NCBI GenBank assembly: GCA_016124675.1 | Contig: WGNG01000009.1 | Location: forward strand, 248,001-312,000 | Length of the DNA: 64,000 nt | Reading direction: 5' to 3' | Source: Alphaproteobacteria bacterium | Lineage (GTDB): Bacteria > Pseudomonadota > Alphaproteobacteria > Caulobacterales > Maricaulaceae | In this document: in pieces, positions 36,978 through 47,327 of the stretch | How positions within the stretch are numbered: position 1 is the stretch's first letter | Layout of the letters: every line of letters starts with the position of its first letter | Made by a program: the position numbers and the translations under genes | Notes under the pieces: model-generated | Seen by the model: the letters and a program-made list of their open reading frames with translations, nothing else | Database searches by the model: none | What the model was told of the DNA's origin: nothing

Positions 36978-38411
36978 ATGACCGATCCTGCCGCCCGCCT
37001 TCGGGCCGCCATCCAGGCCGAAAATCTTCTGGAGCTGTCGCGCGCCGCGCGCGCCACCCTGGCCGCCGAGGCCCGGCTGGGCGTTGACTGGGCGAGCGTG
37101 GCGGGCGCCTGTCTCCAGGCCGGCGACGATTATGCGGCGCTGCAGGCGGCCGGCCGTGTCGCAGAGATCGCGCCCGATCATCTGGAATCCTGGCTGTGGG
37201 TGGCCGCCGTCTATACGGCGATGGGCGATCACGCCAACGCGCTCAAAGTCTTCGAGACCCAGATCAAGCGCTTTCCGCAGGATGTGATCCTGCGCCGCCG
37301 CGCCGGGCGGGCGCTCCTTGAGCTGGGACGCAAGGCGGAAGCCGAGCTGCATTTCCGCGAGGCCGTGGCGCTCAGCGGCGGCGACGCGATCGCCTATGAG
37401 GGCCTCGCCCATTCGCGCACCTTCATGCCGGGCGATGACGTGCTCGCGCATATGGAGCAGGCCCGGATCAATCTGCCCGAGGGCGCCCACCCCGAGCAGC
37501 GCGGCGTGCTCGCCTACGCAATCGCCAAAGCCTACGAGGATGTCGGCGAATACGATATCGCCGCCCGGCGCGTCACCGAAGGCGCGGCGTTTTACCGCGA
37601 GACGGCGCCCTTTGACGTCGACCGCCACGAGACGTCCATCGCCCATCTCATGAGCGTCTACGAGCCGCGCTTCGCGCGCAGCCAGACCGAAGCGGGACTG
37701 CTGGACGCGCGCCCGGTCTTCATCGTGGCGCCGCCCGCCGCCGGCGCGAGCTGGCTCGCCCGGGCGCTGGCCGCCGGCGAAGGGGCCGGCCGGCTGGAGC
37801 GCTATAACAGCCTGTTCTGGATGGCCGCTTCCCCGCTTGGCGATCAGCGTCCTGAAGATATCGAACGCGCGCTCAGCGAGGCCGGCGAGCGCTCCGTGCT
37901 GGCCGAGGTGGGCCGCGCCTATCTGCGCTATGCCGAAGAGCGCACCGGCAAGGTCGAACGCATCATCGATCCGTCGAGCCTGAACGAGATGTCGGCCGGC
38001 GCCGCCGGGCTCGCCCTGCCGGCCGCGCGCTTCATCATCATCACGCGTGAACCGAAGGATCTCGCCTGGGCGGCGTTCAAGCGGCGCTTCCGCAAGGGGC
38101 GCTACTGGACCTATCATCTCGACGATATCGCCCGGGTGACGACCCAGACGGCGCGCCTGTGCGAGCGCTGGCGCAGCCTGTTCGGCGAGCGCGTGCTGAC
38201 CGTGTCCTACGAGGCGCTGGCCGCAGATCCGGGCGGCGAGGTCAAACGCATCGCGCAATTCGCCGGGGTCGATCCCGAGGCCGCCGCCGCCGAGGCGTGG
38301 CTGCGCGCCGATCTGTTCGAGGCCGATCCTGTGGGCGTACACGCGCGCGCCGCCTCGCGCCTGCCGGCGCTGATGGCCGCGCTGGAGCGGGCGGGCTTCA
38401 AGGAGGGCTGA
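36978..38411 (+). CDS. TPR-containing sulfotransferase-family protein
   Basis: 477 residues. The N-terminal 220 residues form helical pairs like TPR (ESWLWVAAVYTAMGDHANALKVFE, DVILRRRAGRALLELGRKAEAELHF). The C-terminal half resembles bacterial sulfotransferases: the 3'-phosphate site RFIIITREPKDLAWAAF and the closing WRSLFGERVLTVSYEAL are present, but the 5'-phosphosulfate loop reads VAPPAAGASWL instead of the usual PRSGTT/S form. It may be a degenerate or altered-specificity member. It ends overlapping the convergent GNAT gene by 14 bases. Confidence 0.75.
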   Translation: MTDPAARLRAAIQAENLLELSRAARATLAAEARLGVDWASVAGACLQAGDDYAALQAAGRVAEIAPDHLESWLWVAAVYTAMGDHANALKVFETQIKRFPQDVILRRRAGRALLELGRKAEAELHFREAVALSGGDAIAYEGLAHSRTFMPGDDVLAHMEQARINLPEGAHPEQRGVLAYAIAKAYEDVGEYDIAARRVTEGAAFYRETAPFDVDRHETSIAHLMSVYEPRFARSQTEAGLLDARPVFIVAPPAAGASWLARALAAGEGAGRLERYNSLFWMAASPLGDQRPEDIERALSEAGERSVLAEVGRAYLRYAEERTGKVERIIDPSSLNEMSAGAAGLALPAARFIIITREPKDLAWAAFKRRFRKGRYWTYHLDDIARVTTQTARLCERWRSLFGERVLTVSYEALAADPGGEVKRIAQFAGVDPEAAAAEAWLRADLFEADPVGVHARAASRLPALMAALERAGFKEG

Positions 38412-38979
38412 GCCGGGCGTCGAGCCTGTCCCTCACGCCGGGCCATTCATCGCGCAGGATCGAGAACATCACCGTGTCGCGGCGCGCACCCGTCCAGGTG
38501 GTGTAATGGCTGCGCAACACACCCTCGCGCACCGCGCCGAGCCGGGCGATGGCGCGCTGGCTGCGCTGGTTCAGATGATGGGTCTTGAGCTCCACGCGCT
38601 GCGCCCCGCAATCGAAGGCGCGGGCCAGAAGCAGGCGCTTGCACGCCGGATTGACCGCGCCGCCCCGGGCGCTGGCGGCATACCAGGTCCAGCCGATCTC
38701 CACCCGGGCGTGGGCCGCGCTGATCTCCAGAAAGGCGGTATGGCCGAGGCACGCGCCCGACACGGCCTCGATCACGGCATGGCTGATCTGTGTCGGCCCG
38801 GCGCTGGCGGCGAGCATCTTGTCGAACCAGGCGTCAAAATGGGGCCCGTCGCCGCGCTGCGTCATGAAGGCCCAGATGTCCGGGTCGTCCGCCGGCGCGC
38901 GCAGCGCCTCGCGATGCGCCTGTGCGAGCGGCTCCAGGCGCACCGTGTCATCTTCCAGGATCGCCGGCGCCAGCTGCAT
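38398..38979 (-). CDS. GNAT-family N-acetyltransferase (RimJ/RimL type)
   Basis: 193-residue acetyltransferase of the Acetyltransf_3 type: EDDTVRLEPLAQAHREAL at the N-terminus, HARVEIGWTWY near residue 95, ACKRLLLARAFDCGAQRVELKTHHLNQRSQRAI near residue 112. The substrate is unknown. ATG 38979 shares its A with the stop of the upstream TauE/SafE gene (TGATG), giving strong translational coupling. It overlaps the end of the sulfotransferase gene. Confidence 0.83.
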   Translation of the reverse strand: MQLAPAILEDDTVRLEPLAQAHREALRAPADDPDIWAFMTQRGDGPHFDAWFDKMLAASAGPTQISHAVIEAVSGACLGHTAFLEISAAHARVEIGWTWYAASARGGAVNPACKRLLLARAFDCGAQRVELKTHHLNQRSQRAIARLGAVREGVLRSHYTTWTGARRDTVMFSILRDEWPGVRDRLDARLSPP

Positions 38980-39719
38980 CAGCCCCCTCCCGCCAGTTCC
39001 ATGACGCCCGTCACCGCATATACAAGCCCGATACAGGTCACCACGATTTTCGTCCAGCGGCGGAACACCGCCTCGCTCATGCGCGCCAGCACCCGCGCCC
39101 CCAGCGTCGTCCCGGCGATGGAGAGCGGCAGGGCGAGCGCGATCAGCCAGAGCAGTCCTGAATCGCTTTGCGTCAGGGCGGGGGCGGCGAAATAGGCGAT
39201 CTTGACCCCATGGGCCGCCACCTGGCAGGCCGCCTTGGTGGCGACGATGGCGCGCCGGTCGGCGCCGGTGTTCTGGTAGAAGACGTCCAGCAAGGGTCCC
39301 GAGACGCCCGCGATCACATTGAGCCCCGTGACCAGAAACCCCGCCGCCACGCCATGAACGGGCCGCGCCGCATCCAGCGACCAGCGCCCGGCCGGCAGCC
39401 AGACCAGCAGCGGCACGCAGCCCAGCGCCATCAGCAGCCAGGCGCGCTCCAGCGTGAATTGCACGGCAAGCAAGGCCAGCGCAGCGCCGGCCGAGCCGGT
39501 CAGATACAGGCCCAGCGCCCGCCACAGGATGAAGCGGCGCAAAATCACGGCGCGCCAGCCATTGGACACGCTCTGGACCGCGCCATGGGTCACCATCGCC
39601 GCCGGGACCGGCAGCAGCAGGGCCAGAACCCCCATCAGGATCAGCCCGCCCGCCATGCCCAGCATGGCCGACAGAACCGCAGTGAGGAAAACTGTGATCA
39701 GGATGACGGGAACGGTCAT
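38979..39719 (-). CDS. TauE/SafE-family membrane permease
   Basis: 246-residue polytopic membrane protein, about eight segments, of the TauE/SafE superfamily whose members export sulfite or other anions. Recognised by the N-terminal repeat [19 protein letters not shown] and the second repeat around [16 protein letters not shown], including [16 protein letters not shown]. The ATG at 39719 was chosen; longer frames are not membrane-like. The substrate is undetermined. It is coupled to the GNAT gene and divergent from the acyl-CoA dehydrogenase gene. Confidence 0.82.
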   Translation of the reverse strand: MTVPVILITVFLTAVLSAMLGMAGGLILMGVLALLLPVPAAMVTHGAVQSVSNGWRAVILRRFILWRALGLYLTGSAGAALALLAVQFTLERAWLLMALGCVPLLVWLPAGRWSLDAARPVHGVAAGFLVTGLNVIAGVSGPLLDVFYQNTGADRRAIVATKAACQVAAHGVKIAYFAAPALTQSDSGLLWLIALALPLSIAGTTLGARVLARMSEAVFRRWTKIVVTCIGLVYAVTGVMELAGGG

Positions 39720-39803
39720 GTCGCGGGTGGAATTCTGCGCCAGATGGTTATGATCGGCTCCAGACACAGACCGCCGGTCAGCCCGGCGCGGGAGGAGCCC
39801 AAG

Positions 39804-41021
39804 ATGAACTTCGAATATTCCGCCGTGTGCAAGGACTATCTCAAGCGCCTGCGCGCGTTCATGGACCAGCACATTTATCCCAATGAGCGCACCTATCACG
39901 AACAGCTCAAGGGCTTTGGCGAGAACCGCTGGCAGGTCCTGCCCATCATCGAGGCGTTGAAGGTGAAGGCAAGGGAGGCCGGCCTTTGGAACCTCTTCCT
40001 GCCCGATTCCGATCAGGGCGCAGGCCTGTCCAACGCCGACTACGCGCCGCTCGCGGAGGAAATGGGCCGGGCGCCCTGGTCATCGGAAGTGTTCAACTGC
40101 GCCGCGCCGGACACCGGCAATATGGAAGTGCTGGTGCGCTATGGCACGAAGGCGCAGCAGGACCAGTGGCTCACCCCGCTCCTGAAGGGCGAGATCCGCT
40201 CGGCCTTCCTGATGACCGAGCCGGCGGTGGCGTCCTCGGACGCCACCAATATCGAATGCTCGATCCGGCGCGAGGGCGACGAGTACGTCATCAACGGCGT
40301 CAAATGGTGGAGCTCGGGCGCCGGCGATCCGCGCTGCAAGATCTTCATCCTGATGGGCAAGACCGATCCGGACGCCGAGACCTACCGCCAGCAATCCATG
40401 ATCCTGGTGCCTGCTGACGCGCCGGGCGTGACGATCCTGCGCCATCTGCCGGTGTTCGGCTATGACGACGCGCCCCACGGCCATATGGAAGTCAAGCTTG
40501 ATAACGTGCGCGTGCCCGCCTCCAGCATCCTGCTGGGCGAGGGCCGGGGCTTCGAAATCGCGCAAGGCCGGCTCGGGCCGGGGCGCATCCATCACTGCAT
40601 GCGCACGATCGGCGCGGCGGAGCGGGCGCTCGAATTGATGGTGCGCCGCGCCATGAGCCGCGAGGCCTTCGGCAAGCGCGTGATCCAGCATTCCATCTGG
40701 GAGCACCGCATCGCCAAGGCCCGCATCGACATCGAGTGCACGCGCCTGCTGACGCTGAAAGCAGCCTGGATGATGGACACGGTGGGCAACAAGGCCGCGC
40801 GCGGCGAGATCGCCATGATCAAGGTCGCCGCCCCGCGCGTCGCCCTGCAGGTCATTGACGACGCCATCCAGGTCCATGGCGGCGCCGGGGTCAGCGACGA
40901 CTTCCCGCTGGCGGCGGCCTATGCCGGCATCCGCACCCTGCGCATCGCGGACGGACCGGACGAGGTGCACGAGCGCACCATCGCGCGCCTCGAAGCCAAG
41001 CGCTGGCTCAACGAGGCCTGA
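39804..41021 (+). CDS. Acyl-CoA dehydrogenase family protein
   Basis: 405-residue FAD enzyme of fatty-acyl or amino-acid-derived acyl-CoA oxidation, of the ACAD10/11-like size. The start is ATG 39804, behind GGGAGGAG. The N-terminal helical domain, the middle beta-domain with [16 protein letters not shown] (about 130-145) and the C-terminal helices with [13 protein letters not shown] and [18 protein letters not shown] are typical. The catalytic base cannot be assigned confidently. It stands alone between the TauE and pilin genes. Confidence 0.88.
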   Translation: MNFEYSAVCKDYLKRLRAFMDQHIYPNERTYHEQLKGFGENRWQVLPIIEALKVKAREAGLWNLFLPDSDQGAGLSNADYAPLAEEMGRAPWSSEVFNCAAPDTGNMEVLVRYGTKAQQDQWLTPLLKGEIRSAFLMTEPAVASSDATNIECSIRREGDEYVINGVKWWSSGAGDPRCKIFILMGKTDPDAETYRQQSMILVPADAPGVTILRHLPVFGYDDAPHGHMEVKLDNVRVPASSILLGEGRGFEIAQGRLGPGRIHHCMRTIGAAERALELMVRRAMSREAFGKRVIQHSIWEHRIAKARIDIECTRLLTLKAAWMMDTVGNKAARGEIAMIKVAAPRVALQVIDDAIQVHGGAGVSDDFPLAAAYAGIRTLRIADGPDEVHERTIARLEAKRWLNEA

Positions 41022-41085
41022 CCTGCCGCGTCTGCGCCCTCACGCCGCCTCGCCTCCAGCAAGGGACGCGGCGTGAGGCGTGCGC

Positions 41086-41247
41086 CTATCCGCCGCCGGT
41101 CAGCGCCGCGCTCACCTGCGCTTCGATATTCGCCCACATCCCGCTTGTCCCCAGGCCCAGCGCGCCGATCCCGACCACCACGGCCAGCGTGATCATCCCG
41201 GCGATCAGGCCGTATTCGATGGCGGTGGCGCCGCCCGCATCGGTCAG
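41086..41247 (-). CDS. Flp/Fap-type pilin with unusual start
   Basis: Pilin-type segment GGATAIEYGLIAGMITLAVVV, with the prepilin cleavage site G/ATAIEYGL and one membrane helix. Only about 53 residues from the first possible start, a CTG at 41247-41245 that overlaps the mutT TGA as CTGA. No ATG, GTG or TTG in frame sits nearby, and the usual basic leader MxxxxxxFxxxxxG is missing, so either CTG is used by coupling to mutT or the gene lost its 5' end. No other tad/flp pilus genes are in the window. Confidence 0.6.
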   Translation of the reverse strand: MTDAGGATAIEYGLIAGMITLAVVVGIGALGLGTSGMWANIEAQVSAALTGGG

Positions 41248-41678
41248 GAAGTTTTCACGCCCTCCAGCCGGTCGCGCAGCTCGGCGGCCAGTGGCTTGTC
41301 GGCGGGCAAGAGCGGGTAGTCGCCGAGCCGGTCCGGGCGCACCCAGGCGATGTCCTGGCCCTCCTTCGGATCCACAAAACCGTCCCAGCGCCGGCACACG
41401 AACAGCGGCATGAGCAGCCAGCGCCCTCCATCGATCGGCGTGGACGCGAAGGCGAAGGGTTGCAGGCACTGCTTGCATGGCTCCACTCCCAGCTCCTCGC
41501 GCAGCTCGCGCACGAGCGCCTGTTCCGGACTCTCTCCCGGCTCGACCTTGCCGCCCGGGAACTCCCAGAACCCGGCCAGCGCCTTGCCTTGCGGCCGGCG
41601 CGCAATCAGCACGCGCCCGCCTGAATCCACCAGCGCGCAGGCCGCCACGAGCAGAATGGACGCCGGTTCACCCATCAT
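41244..41678 (-). CDS. mutT: NUDIX hydrolase of the MutT/8-oxo-dGTP type
   Basis: 144 residues. The Nudix box GGKVEPGESPEQALVRELREELGV fits Gx5Ex7REUXEExGU (about residues 41-64), with GFWEFPGG before it as in MutT. It likely cleans 8-oxo-dGTP from the nucleotide pool. Two neighbouring ATGs could serve as start. The C-terminus ends LEGVKTS exactly where the pilin frame begins, so the 3' end may have been altered. Confidence 0.87.
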   Translation of the reverse strand: MMGEPASILLVAACALVDSGGRVLIARRPQGKALAGFWEFPGGKVEPGESPEQALVRELREELGVEPCKQCLQPFAFASTPIDGGRWLLMPLFVCRRWDGFVDPKEGQDIAWVRPDRLGDYPLLPADKPLAAELRDRLEGVKTS

Positions 41679-41729
41679 CTTGACCCGTCCGGCGTTAAGG
41701 GGGCGTTTGCTGACACGGTTAGGCTCGGC

Positions 41730-42737
41730 TTAACGCGGACCGGGCGCATCATCATCCGCGCCTTCGGACGCCGGCGCAGGGTCATCGGCAGGCGCGGGCT
41801 CCGGCTGGCGCAGCTCCACCGGCGCGCGCGCCGCGATGATGGTCACCGGATAGCGCTCGCGGATGTCATCGAGCAGGGAATCGATGCGCTCCATGGTGAG
41901 GAAGCGCACAATGCTCGGCCGCATCGTCTCCAGCGACGGGCGCGGCTGGGCGCGCCGGTCGAGCACGATGAGCACATGCCAGCCCGCTTCGGTCTGGAAC
42001 GGTTCGCTGACGGCGCCCACCGGGGTGTCGAAGGCGACCCGGGCGAACTCGGGAAGAATGCCGGCGGCGGTGAAATAGCCGATATCGCCGCCTTCCAGCC
42101 GCGTGGCCGGATCGAGGCTCACCTGCATCGCCAACGCCGCAAAATCGGCGCCGTCCTCGAGCTCGCGCAGCAGGCTGCGCGCCTCATCGCGCGAGGAGAC
42201 CAGGATATGGCGCGCGCGCACCTCCTCCTGGGGCGGGACGAGCCGGCTCTGCTCCTCATAGACCCGGCGCACGGCCTCATCCGACACGGCGTCCGCGACA
42301 GCGGTCTCCATGAGCACATTGCCCAGGATGCGCTCCTCCGCATCGGCCAGGCGCCGGCGCGCCTCCGGGGTCTGGTGCAGGTCCAGGCGCACCGCCTCGA
42401 GCGCCAGCAGGCGCTGGTCGATCAGCGTCTCCAGCGCCTCGCGGAACACCGGATCGCCGGGCGCCAGTGCATCGGGATCCTCGCTGAGATCGCGCGCGCG
42501 CGCCTCGCGGCGCACGTCCTCCACCGTGATCACCGCGCCGCCGACACGCGCGGCAGGCGCGCCGCTGCGCGCCTCCATGAAGTGCAACGGACCCGCGCCG
42601 GACCGCTCGTCCGGTCCGCTCTCCGCGTCGCCGGGACCATTGCAGCCGGCAAGGAACACCGCCGCCGCAGCGCTCGCGCACAGGCGTCGCACAACGGCCG
42701 GGATGAGGGCGAGCGGGCGGGCTTGATTGACAGTCAA
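41730..42737 (-). CDS. Parvulin-type peptidyl-prolyl isomerase lipoprotein
   Basis: 335 residues. TTG at 42737 follows a perfect TAAGGAGG ribosome site. The N-terminus ends in the lipobox FLAGC (residue 33), then a SurA-like helical domain and a PpiC rotamase domain at about 180-275 (EEVRARHILVSSRDEARSLL, LEGGDIGYFTAAGILPEF, FQTEAGWHVLIV). The tail is Pro/Ala/Glu-rich. It is probably a periplasmic folding helper on the outer face of a membrane. Divergent from secA, which fits a secretion-related neighbourhood. Confidence 0.87.
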   Translation of the reverse strand: MTVNQARPLALIPAVVRRLCASAAAAVFLAGCNGPGDAESGPDERSGAGPLHFMEARSGAPAARVGGAVITVEDVRREARARDLSEDPDALAPGDPVFREALETLIDQRLLALEAVRLDLHQTPEARRRLADAEERILGNVLMETAVADAVSDEAVRRVYEEQSRLVPPQEEVRARHILVSSRDEARSLLRELEDGADFAALAMQVSLDPATRLEGGDIGYFTAAGILPEFARVAFDTPVGAVSEPFQTEAGWHVLIVLDRRAQPRPSLETMRPSIVRFLTMERIDSLLDDIRERYPVTIIAARAPVELRQPEPAPADDPAPASEGADDDAPGPR

Positions 42738-42874
42738 ACGGGGCCTCCTTAAGTCACCGTGCATCTGGGTCAGTCCGCACCGCCCTGCCGCTGGCGCGCT
42801 TCCGGGCGCTGCGGCGAGGTGAATGCGGGCTTTTGTGGACCCGTTTTACGCGCCCGCGCAAAGGCTGATAAATC

Positions 42875-45661
42875 ATGCTCAACTTCGCCCGCAAGCTTTT
42901 CGGATCGTCCAATGACCGCGTGGTCAGGCGGATGCGCCCGCTGGTGGAGAAGATCAACGCGCTCGAGCCGGGCTTTGTGGCGCTTGATGATGACCAGCTC
43001 AAGGCCAAGACGGCCGAGTTCCGCCAGCGCCACGAGGCGGGCGAGAGCCTCGACAAGCTCCTGCCCGAAGCCTTCGCCGCCGTGCGTGAGGCCGCCCGCC
43101 GGGCGCTGGGCGAGCGCCATTACGATGTCCAGCTCATGGGCGGGATCACGCTGCATGAAGGCTCCATCGCCGAGATGAAGACCGGCGAGGGCAAGACGCT
43201 GGTCTCCACCCTCGCGGCCTATCTCAACGCCCTGCCGGGCAAGGGCGTGCACATCGTCACCGTCAATGACTACCTCGCCAGGCGCGACTCTGAATGGATG
43301 GGCCAGGTCTATGCCCGGCTCGGCATGACCACCGGCGTCATCGTGCACGGCATCTATGACGAGGAGCGCCGCGCGGCCTATGCCTGCGACATCACCTACG
43401 GCACCAATAACGAGCTCGGCTTCGACTATCTGCGCGACAACATGAAATACTCGCTGGCCGACATGGTGCAGTTCGGCGGCCGGCCCATCGAACGGGCCAC
43501 GCACCATTACGCCATCGTGGACGAGGTGGACTCCATCCTGATCGACGAGGCGCGCACGCCGCTGATCATTTCCGGCCGCACCGACGACCGCACGGACTTC
43601 TACAAGACCATCGACACCATCATTCCGCTGCTCGATGACGAGGACTTCGCCATCGACGAGAAGGCGCGCTCTTGCACCTTCACCGAAGAGGGCAATGAGC
43701 ATGTCGAAGCGCTGCTGCGCGAGCGCGGGCTTCTGGAGACCGGCGATCTCTACGATATCGAGAACGTCACCACGGTTCACCACGTCAACCAGGCGCTGAA
43801 GGCCCACAAGCTGTTCCGCAAGGACAAGGACTACATCGTGCGCGACACCGATGTGATCCTGATCGACGAGTTCACCGGCCGCATGATGCCGGGCCGGCGC
43901 CTGTCCGAGGGCCTGCACCAGGCCATCGAGGCCAAGGAAAAGGTCGACATCCAGCCGGAAAACCAGACCCTCGCCTCGATCACCTTCCAGAATTACTTCC
44001 GCCTCTATGACAAGCTGGCGGGGATGACCGGCACGGCGGCCACCGAGGCCGACGAGTTTGCGGCGATCTACAAGCTGGGCGTGATGGAGATCCCGACCAA
44101 TCGTCCGATCCAGCGGATCGACGAGGAGGATGAGCTTTACCGCACTGCCCGCGAGAAGAACGAGGCGATCCTCTCCGCCATCGAGGCCGCGCACGCCCGG
44201 CGTCAGCCCGTGCTGGTGGGCACGGTGTCCATCGAGAAATCGGAATTGCTGTCGGCCTTCCTCACCGAAAAGAAGATCACCCACAAAGTGCTCAATGCGC
44301 GCTATCACGAGCAGGAGGCGAGCATTATCGCCCAGGCCGGCGTGCCGGGCGCGGTGACCATCGCCACCAACATGGCCGGGCGCGGCACCGACATCAAGCT
44401 GGGCGGCAATGTAGACGCCCGCCTGGAGGACTGGCTGGCCGAAGAGGAAGCAGCGGAGCGCACGCCATCGGAGGAGGCGATCGCCGCCAAACGCGCCGAA
44501 ATCGCCGCCGACGTGGAAGCCAAGAAGCAGGAGGCGCTGGAAGCCGGGGGCCTGTTCGTCATCGGCACCGAGCGCCATGAAAGCCGCCGCATCGACAACC
44601 AGCTGCGCGGCCGCTCGGGCCGTCAGGGCGATCCCGGGCGCACGGCGTTCTTCCTGTCGGTTGAAGACGATCTCTTGCGGATTTTCGCGCCCGAGCGCCT
44701 GGACGCCATCATGCGCACGCTGGGCCTCAAAGAGGGTGAGGCGATCCAGCATCCGTGGATGACCAAGGCGGTGGAGACCTCTCAGAAAAAGGTCGAGCAG
44801 CGCAATTTCGACATCCGCAAGAACATCCTCAAATACGACGACGTCATGAACGACCAGCGCAAGGCGATCTTCGAACAGCGCATCGAGTTCATGACCGCCC
44901 AGACCGTCTCCGACGTGATCAAGGACATGCGCGCCCAGTGCGCCGAGGATCTCGTGCGCCGCCATATTCCCGCCAAGGCCTATGCCGACCAGTGGGACGT
45001 CAAGGGCCTGAACGAGGACGTGACCAAGCATTTCAACATGACCCTGCCCGTGCCCGAATGGGCCGCCGAAGAGGGCATCGGGGACGAGGAAATCCTTGAA
45101 CGGCTCTCGAAGGCGGTGGACGAGGCCTATGCCGAGCGCGCCGCCGATATCGGCCCCGAACTCATGCGCCGCATTGAAAAGCAGATCCTTCTGCAGACCA
45201 TCGACCAGAACTGGCGCGAGCATCTGCAGCAGCTTGACGCGTTGCGCTCGGTCATCGGCCTGCGCGGTTACGCCCAGCGCGATCCGCTCAACGAGTACAA
45301 GACCGAGGCCTTCTCCCTGTTCGAGGGCCTTTTGGACGAGCTGCGCTTTGAGACCACGCGCATGCTGTTCAATCTGCGCATCGCGCCCTCGGCCCCCATA
45401 CCGGCGCCGCGCCCGCCGGAAAACATCGAAGTCCGCCACGCCGATCCCGCCACCGGGCGCAATCTCGCCGGCGGCGACAATCCTGCCGGCGCGCCCCGCC
45501 CCGCGGCCAGCGTCCGCGCGCCCTTATCCTCGCGCGTCGCCGCCCCGGCGGTTGACCCTGCTGATCCCTCCACCTGGGGCCGCGTGTCGCGCAATGAGCT
45601 GTGCCCGTGCGGCTCGGGCAAGAAATACAAGCACTGCCACGGCAAGGTCGACGCGCCGTAA
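42875..45661 (+). CDS. secA: Preprotein translocase subunit SecA
   Basis: 928-residue ATPase motor of the Sec translocon. Walker A is MKTGEGKTL (residues 101-109), and [19 protein letters not shown] holds the DEAD-like Walker B. The precursor-cross-linking domain, the second nucleotide-binding fold ([15 protein letters not shown]), the helical scaffold and the wing regions follow in order. The C-terminal zinc motif is [12 protein letters not shown], preceded by an Ala/Pro-rich linker. All core motifs are intact. Divergent from the parvulin gene. Confidence 0.97.
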   Translation: MLNFARKLFGSSNDRVVRRMRPLVEKINALEPGFVALDDDQLKAKTAEFRQRHEAGESLDKLLPEAFAAVREAARRALGERHYDVQLMGGITLHEGSIAEMKTGEGKTLVSTLAAYLNALPGKGVHIVTVNDYLARRDSEWMGQVYARLGMTTGVIVHGIYDEERRAAYACDITYGTNNELGFDYLRDNMKYSLADMVQFGGRPIERATHHYAIVDEVDSILIDEARTPLIISGRTDDRTDFYKTIDTIIPLLDDEDFAIDEKARSCTFTEEGNEHVEALLRERGLLETGDLYDIENVTTVHHVNQALKAHKLFRKDKDYIVRDTDVILIDEFTGRMMPGRRLSEGLHQAIEAKEKVDIQPENQTLASITFQNYFRLYDKLAGMTGTAATEADEFAAIYKLGVMEIPTNRPIQRIDEEDELYRTAREKNEAILSAIEAAHARRQPVLVGTVSIEKSELLSAFLTEKKITHKVLNARYHEQEASIIAQAGVPGAVTIATNMAGRGTDIKLGGNVDARLEDWLAEEEAAERTPSEEAIAAKRAEIAADVEAKKQEALEAGGLFVIGTERHESRRIDNQLRGRSGRQGDPGRTAFFLSVEDDLLRIFAPERLDAIMRTLGLKEGEAIQHPWMTKAVETSQKKVEQRNFDIRKNILKYDDVMNDQRKAIFEQRIEFMTAQTVSDVIKDMRAQCAEDLVRRHIPAKAYADQWDVKGLNEDVTKHFNMTLPVPEWAAEEGIGDEEILERLSKAVDEAYAERAADIGPELMRRIEKQILLQTIDQNWREHLQQLDALRSVIGLRGYAQRDPLNEYKTEAFSLFEGLLDELRFETTRMLFNLRIAPSAPIPAPRPPENIEVRHADPATGRNLAGGDNPAGAPRPAASVRAPLSSRVAAPAVDPADPSTWGRVSRNELCPCGSGKKYKHCHGKVDAP

Positions 45662-45738
45662 GCGATCAGGGCTTTTCCCTGCACACGCTTTGAGGGAATA
45701 TGCTCCCGGATCTGGTTTGCGCCGGTGAGGGAGTTGCC

Positions 45739-46815
45739 ATGAAGCGCCTGATCGTGTGTTGCGACGGCACCTGGCAGCGTGCAGGCCAGCCCTGTCCCAC
45801 CAATGTGGTCAAGATCGCCCGCGCGATATTGCCCGAGGCGCCGGGTCCGGACAGCGCGCCGGTCCAGCAGATCGTCTATTATGACACCGGCGTGGGCGTG
45901 CCCTTCGATTTCGCCAACGCCAACTGGTTCGAGCGTCAGGGCGCCAATATCCAGCGCGCCATTGGCGGATTGTTCGGGTCGGGGCTGGAGCAGAAGATCA
46001 GCGCCGCCTATCAGTTCCTGGCGTTCAATTACGCGCCCGGCGACGAGATTTACCTGTTCGGCTTTTCGCGCGGGGCCTTCACCGTGCGCTCGCTGGCCGG
46101 GATGATCTACTGTTCCGGGCTGCTGAGCCGCATGTCGATTCACAAGCTGGACGAGGCGTTCGAGCTCTATCGCAAGCCCGATGTGAAGCCGTCCTCGCCC
46201 GAGGCGGTCGCCTTCCGGGCCGCGCATGGCGCAGCCGCGCCGGTCTGGTTTCTGGGATGCTGGGACACGGTGGGCATGCGCGGCATCCCCGAGACCCGCA
46301 TCCCCGGGCTCAGCGCGGCCGCCCGGTGGATCAACAAGGATTACCGGTTTCACGACTGCTTCCTCAACCGCTCCATCGCCCATGCGCGCCACGCCTGCGC
46401 CATTGACGAGGACCGCAAGGCGTTTGCGCCCACCGATATGATCGCCTCGCCCAATGCCGCGCCGGATCAGGTCAGACAGGTCTGGTTCGCCGGCGGCCAT
46501 GGCGGCGTTGGCGGCGGCGAGGAAGACAGCGAGCCGCTGGCGGACATCGCGCTTGACTGGATGGCGCGCGAAGCCGCGGCGCTGGGGCTCAGCGTCGATC
46601 TCACCCGTCATCCCGAAAAATGGTTCCGGCCCGATCCGCTGCATCCCGTCCCTGAGCGCACGCGCGGCCTTCTGGACAAGCTCGGGCACGAACCGCGCCC
46701 CATTCCGTCGCCGGTGCGCGAGAGCCTGCACGCCTCCGCGCTGGAGCGCTATGGCGCCGCCTCGCCGCCCTGGCGCCCGGCCGCGCTGAAAGCCCACGAG
46801 GCCGAGCTGCGCTGA
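45739..46815 (+). CDS. DUF2235-type alpha/beta hydrolase
   Basis: 358 residues, ATG at 45739 preceded by GTGAGGGAG. The DUF2235 pattern is clear: RLIVCCDGTWQ at the start, YYDTGVG, the nucleophile elbow GFSRGAF near residue 114, and CWDTVGMRG. Some DUF2235 proteins are T6SS Tle1-type phospholipases, but no secretion cluster is present and this standalone cytosolic-looking form has no signal peptide. The substrate is unknown. It follows secA by 77 bases on the same strand. Confidence 0.82.
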   Translation: MKRLIVCCDGTWQRAGQPCPTNVVKIARAILPEAPGPDSAPVQQIVYYDTGVGVPFDFANANWFERQGANIQRAIGGLFGSGLEQKISAAYQFLAFNYAPGDEIYLFGFSRGAFTVRSLAGMIYCSGLLSRMSIHKLDEAFELYRKPDVKPSSPEAVAFRAAHGAAAPVWFLGCWDTVGMRGIPETRIPGLSAAARWINKDYRFHDCFLNRSIAHARHACAIDEDRKAFAPTDMIASPNAAPDQVRQVWFAGGHGGVGGGEEDSEPLADIALDWMAREAAALGLSVDLTRHPEKWFRPDPLHPVPERTRGLLDKLGHEPRPIPSPVRESLHASALERYGAASPPWRPAALKAHEAELR

Positions 46816-46908
46816 GATCGCGCTTCCTCCGCCGCCGGACTCAGGCTTCACTGCACGGCGCAAAACCCGCGCGGGACCTGATGCGCGCCGGTCAGGGGAG
46901 GCCATGCC

Positions 46909-47325
46909 ATGCTTGATACGATTCTGACGCCCGTTCTGGCGCTCATCGCCTGGACGCTGGTGATGTGGCTGTGGATGTACGCCACGCGCATACCGGCCAT
47001 GCAGAAGGCCGGTATCAACGCCGCGAAGATGAAGGAAAAGTCCGAGATGGACGTGCTGCCGCGCGCGGTGCGCCAGGTGGCCGACAATCATAATCACCTG
47101 CACGAACAGCCCGTCCTGTTCTACGCCCTCGCCGTCTACATCCAGCTCAGCCAGACCGCCGACCCGCTCTTCATCGCGCTGGCCTGGGGCTATGTGGCCT
47201 TGCGCATCGCCCACAGCCTGTATCAGGCGCTGGTCAATTTCATCCCGGTGCGCTTTGCCCTCTACGTGCTGGCGACGATCGTGCTCATTGTGATGACCGC
47301 GCGCTGCGTGCTGGCCCTGGTGTGA
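46909..47325 (+). CDS. MAPEG-family membrane protein
   Basis: 138 residues with four hydrophobic segments (about 5-25, 70-85, 88-108 and 117-137) and the polar helix RAVRQVADNHNHLHEQPVLFYALA near residues 52-75, the hallmark of MAPEG (microsomal glutathione transferase/eicosanoid) proteins. The bacterial function is mostly unknown; glutathione-linked detoxification is a possibility. The start follows GGGGAGGCC. It ends two bases before the convergent serine hydrolase gene. Confidence 0.85.
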   Translation: MLDTILTPVLALIAWTLVMWLWMYATRIPAMQKAGINAAKMKEKSEMDVLPRAVRQVADNHNHLHEQPVLFYALAVYIQLSQTADPLFIALAWGYVALRIAHSLYQALVNFIPVRFALYVLATIVLIVMTARCVLALV

Positions 47326-47327
47326 AA

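Noticed and set aside
42770-45439. 889-codon frame antisense to secA
   Set aside because: Third-position GC bias opens long frames opposite highly expressed genes. secA is complete with all motifs, and the antisense translation is His/Leu/Gly-rich with no recognisable domain.
45268-47214. 648-codon antisense frame running across the secA end, DUF2235 and MAPEG
   Set aside because: It crosses three well-supported genes and intergenic DNA, and has Arg/His-rich random composition.
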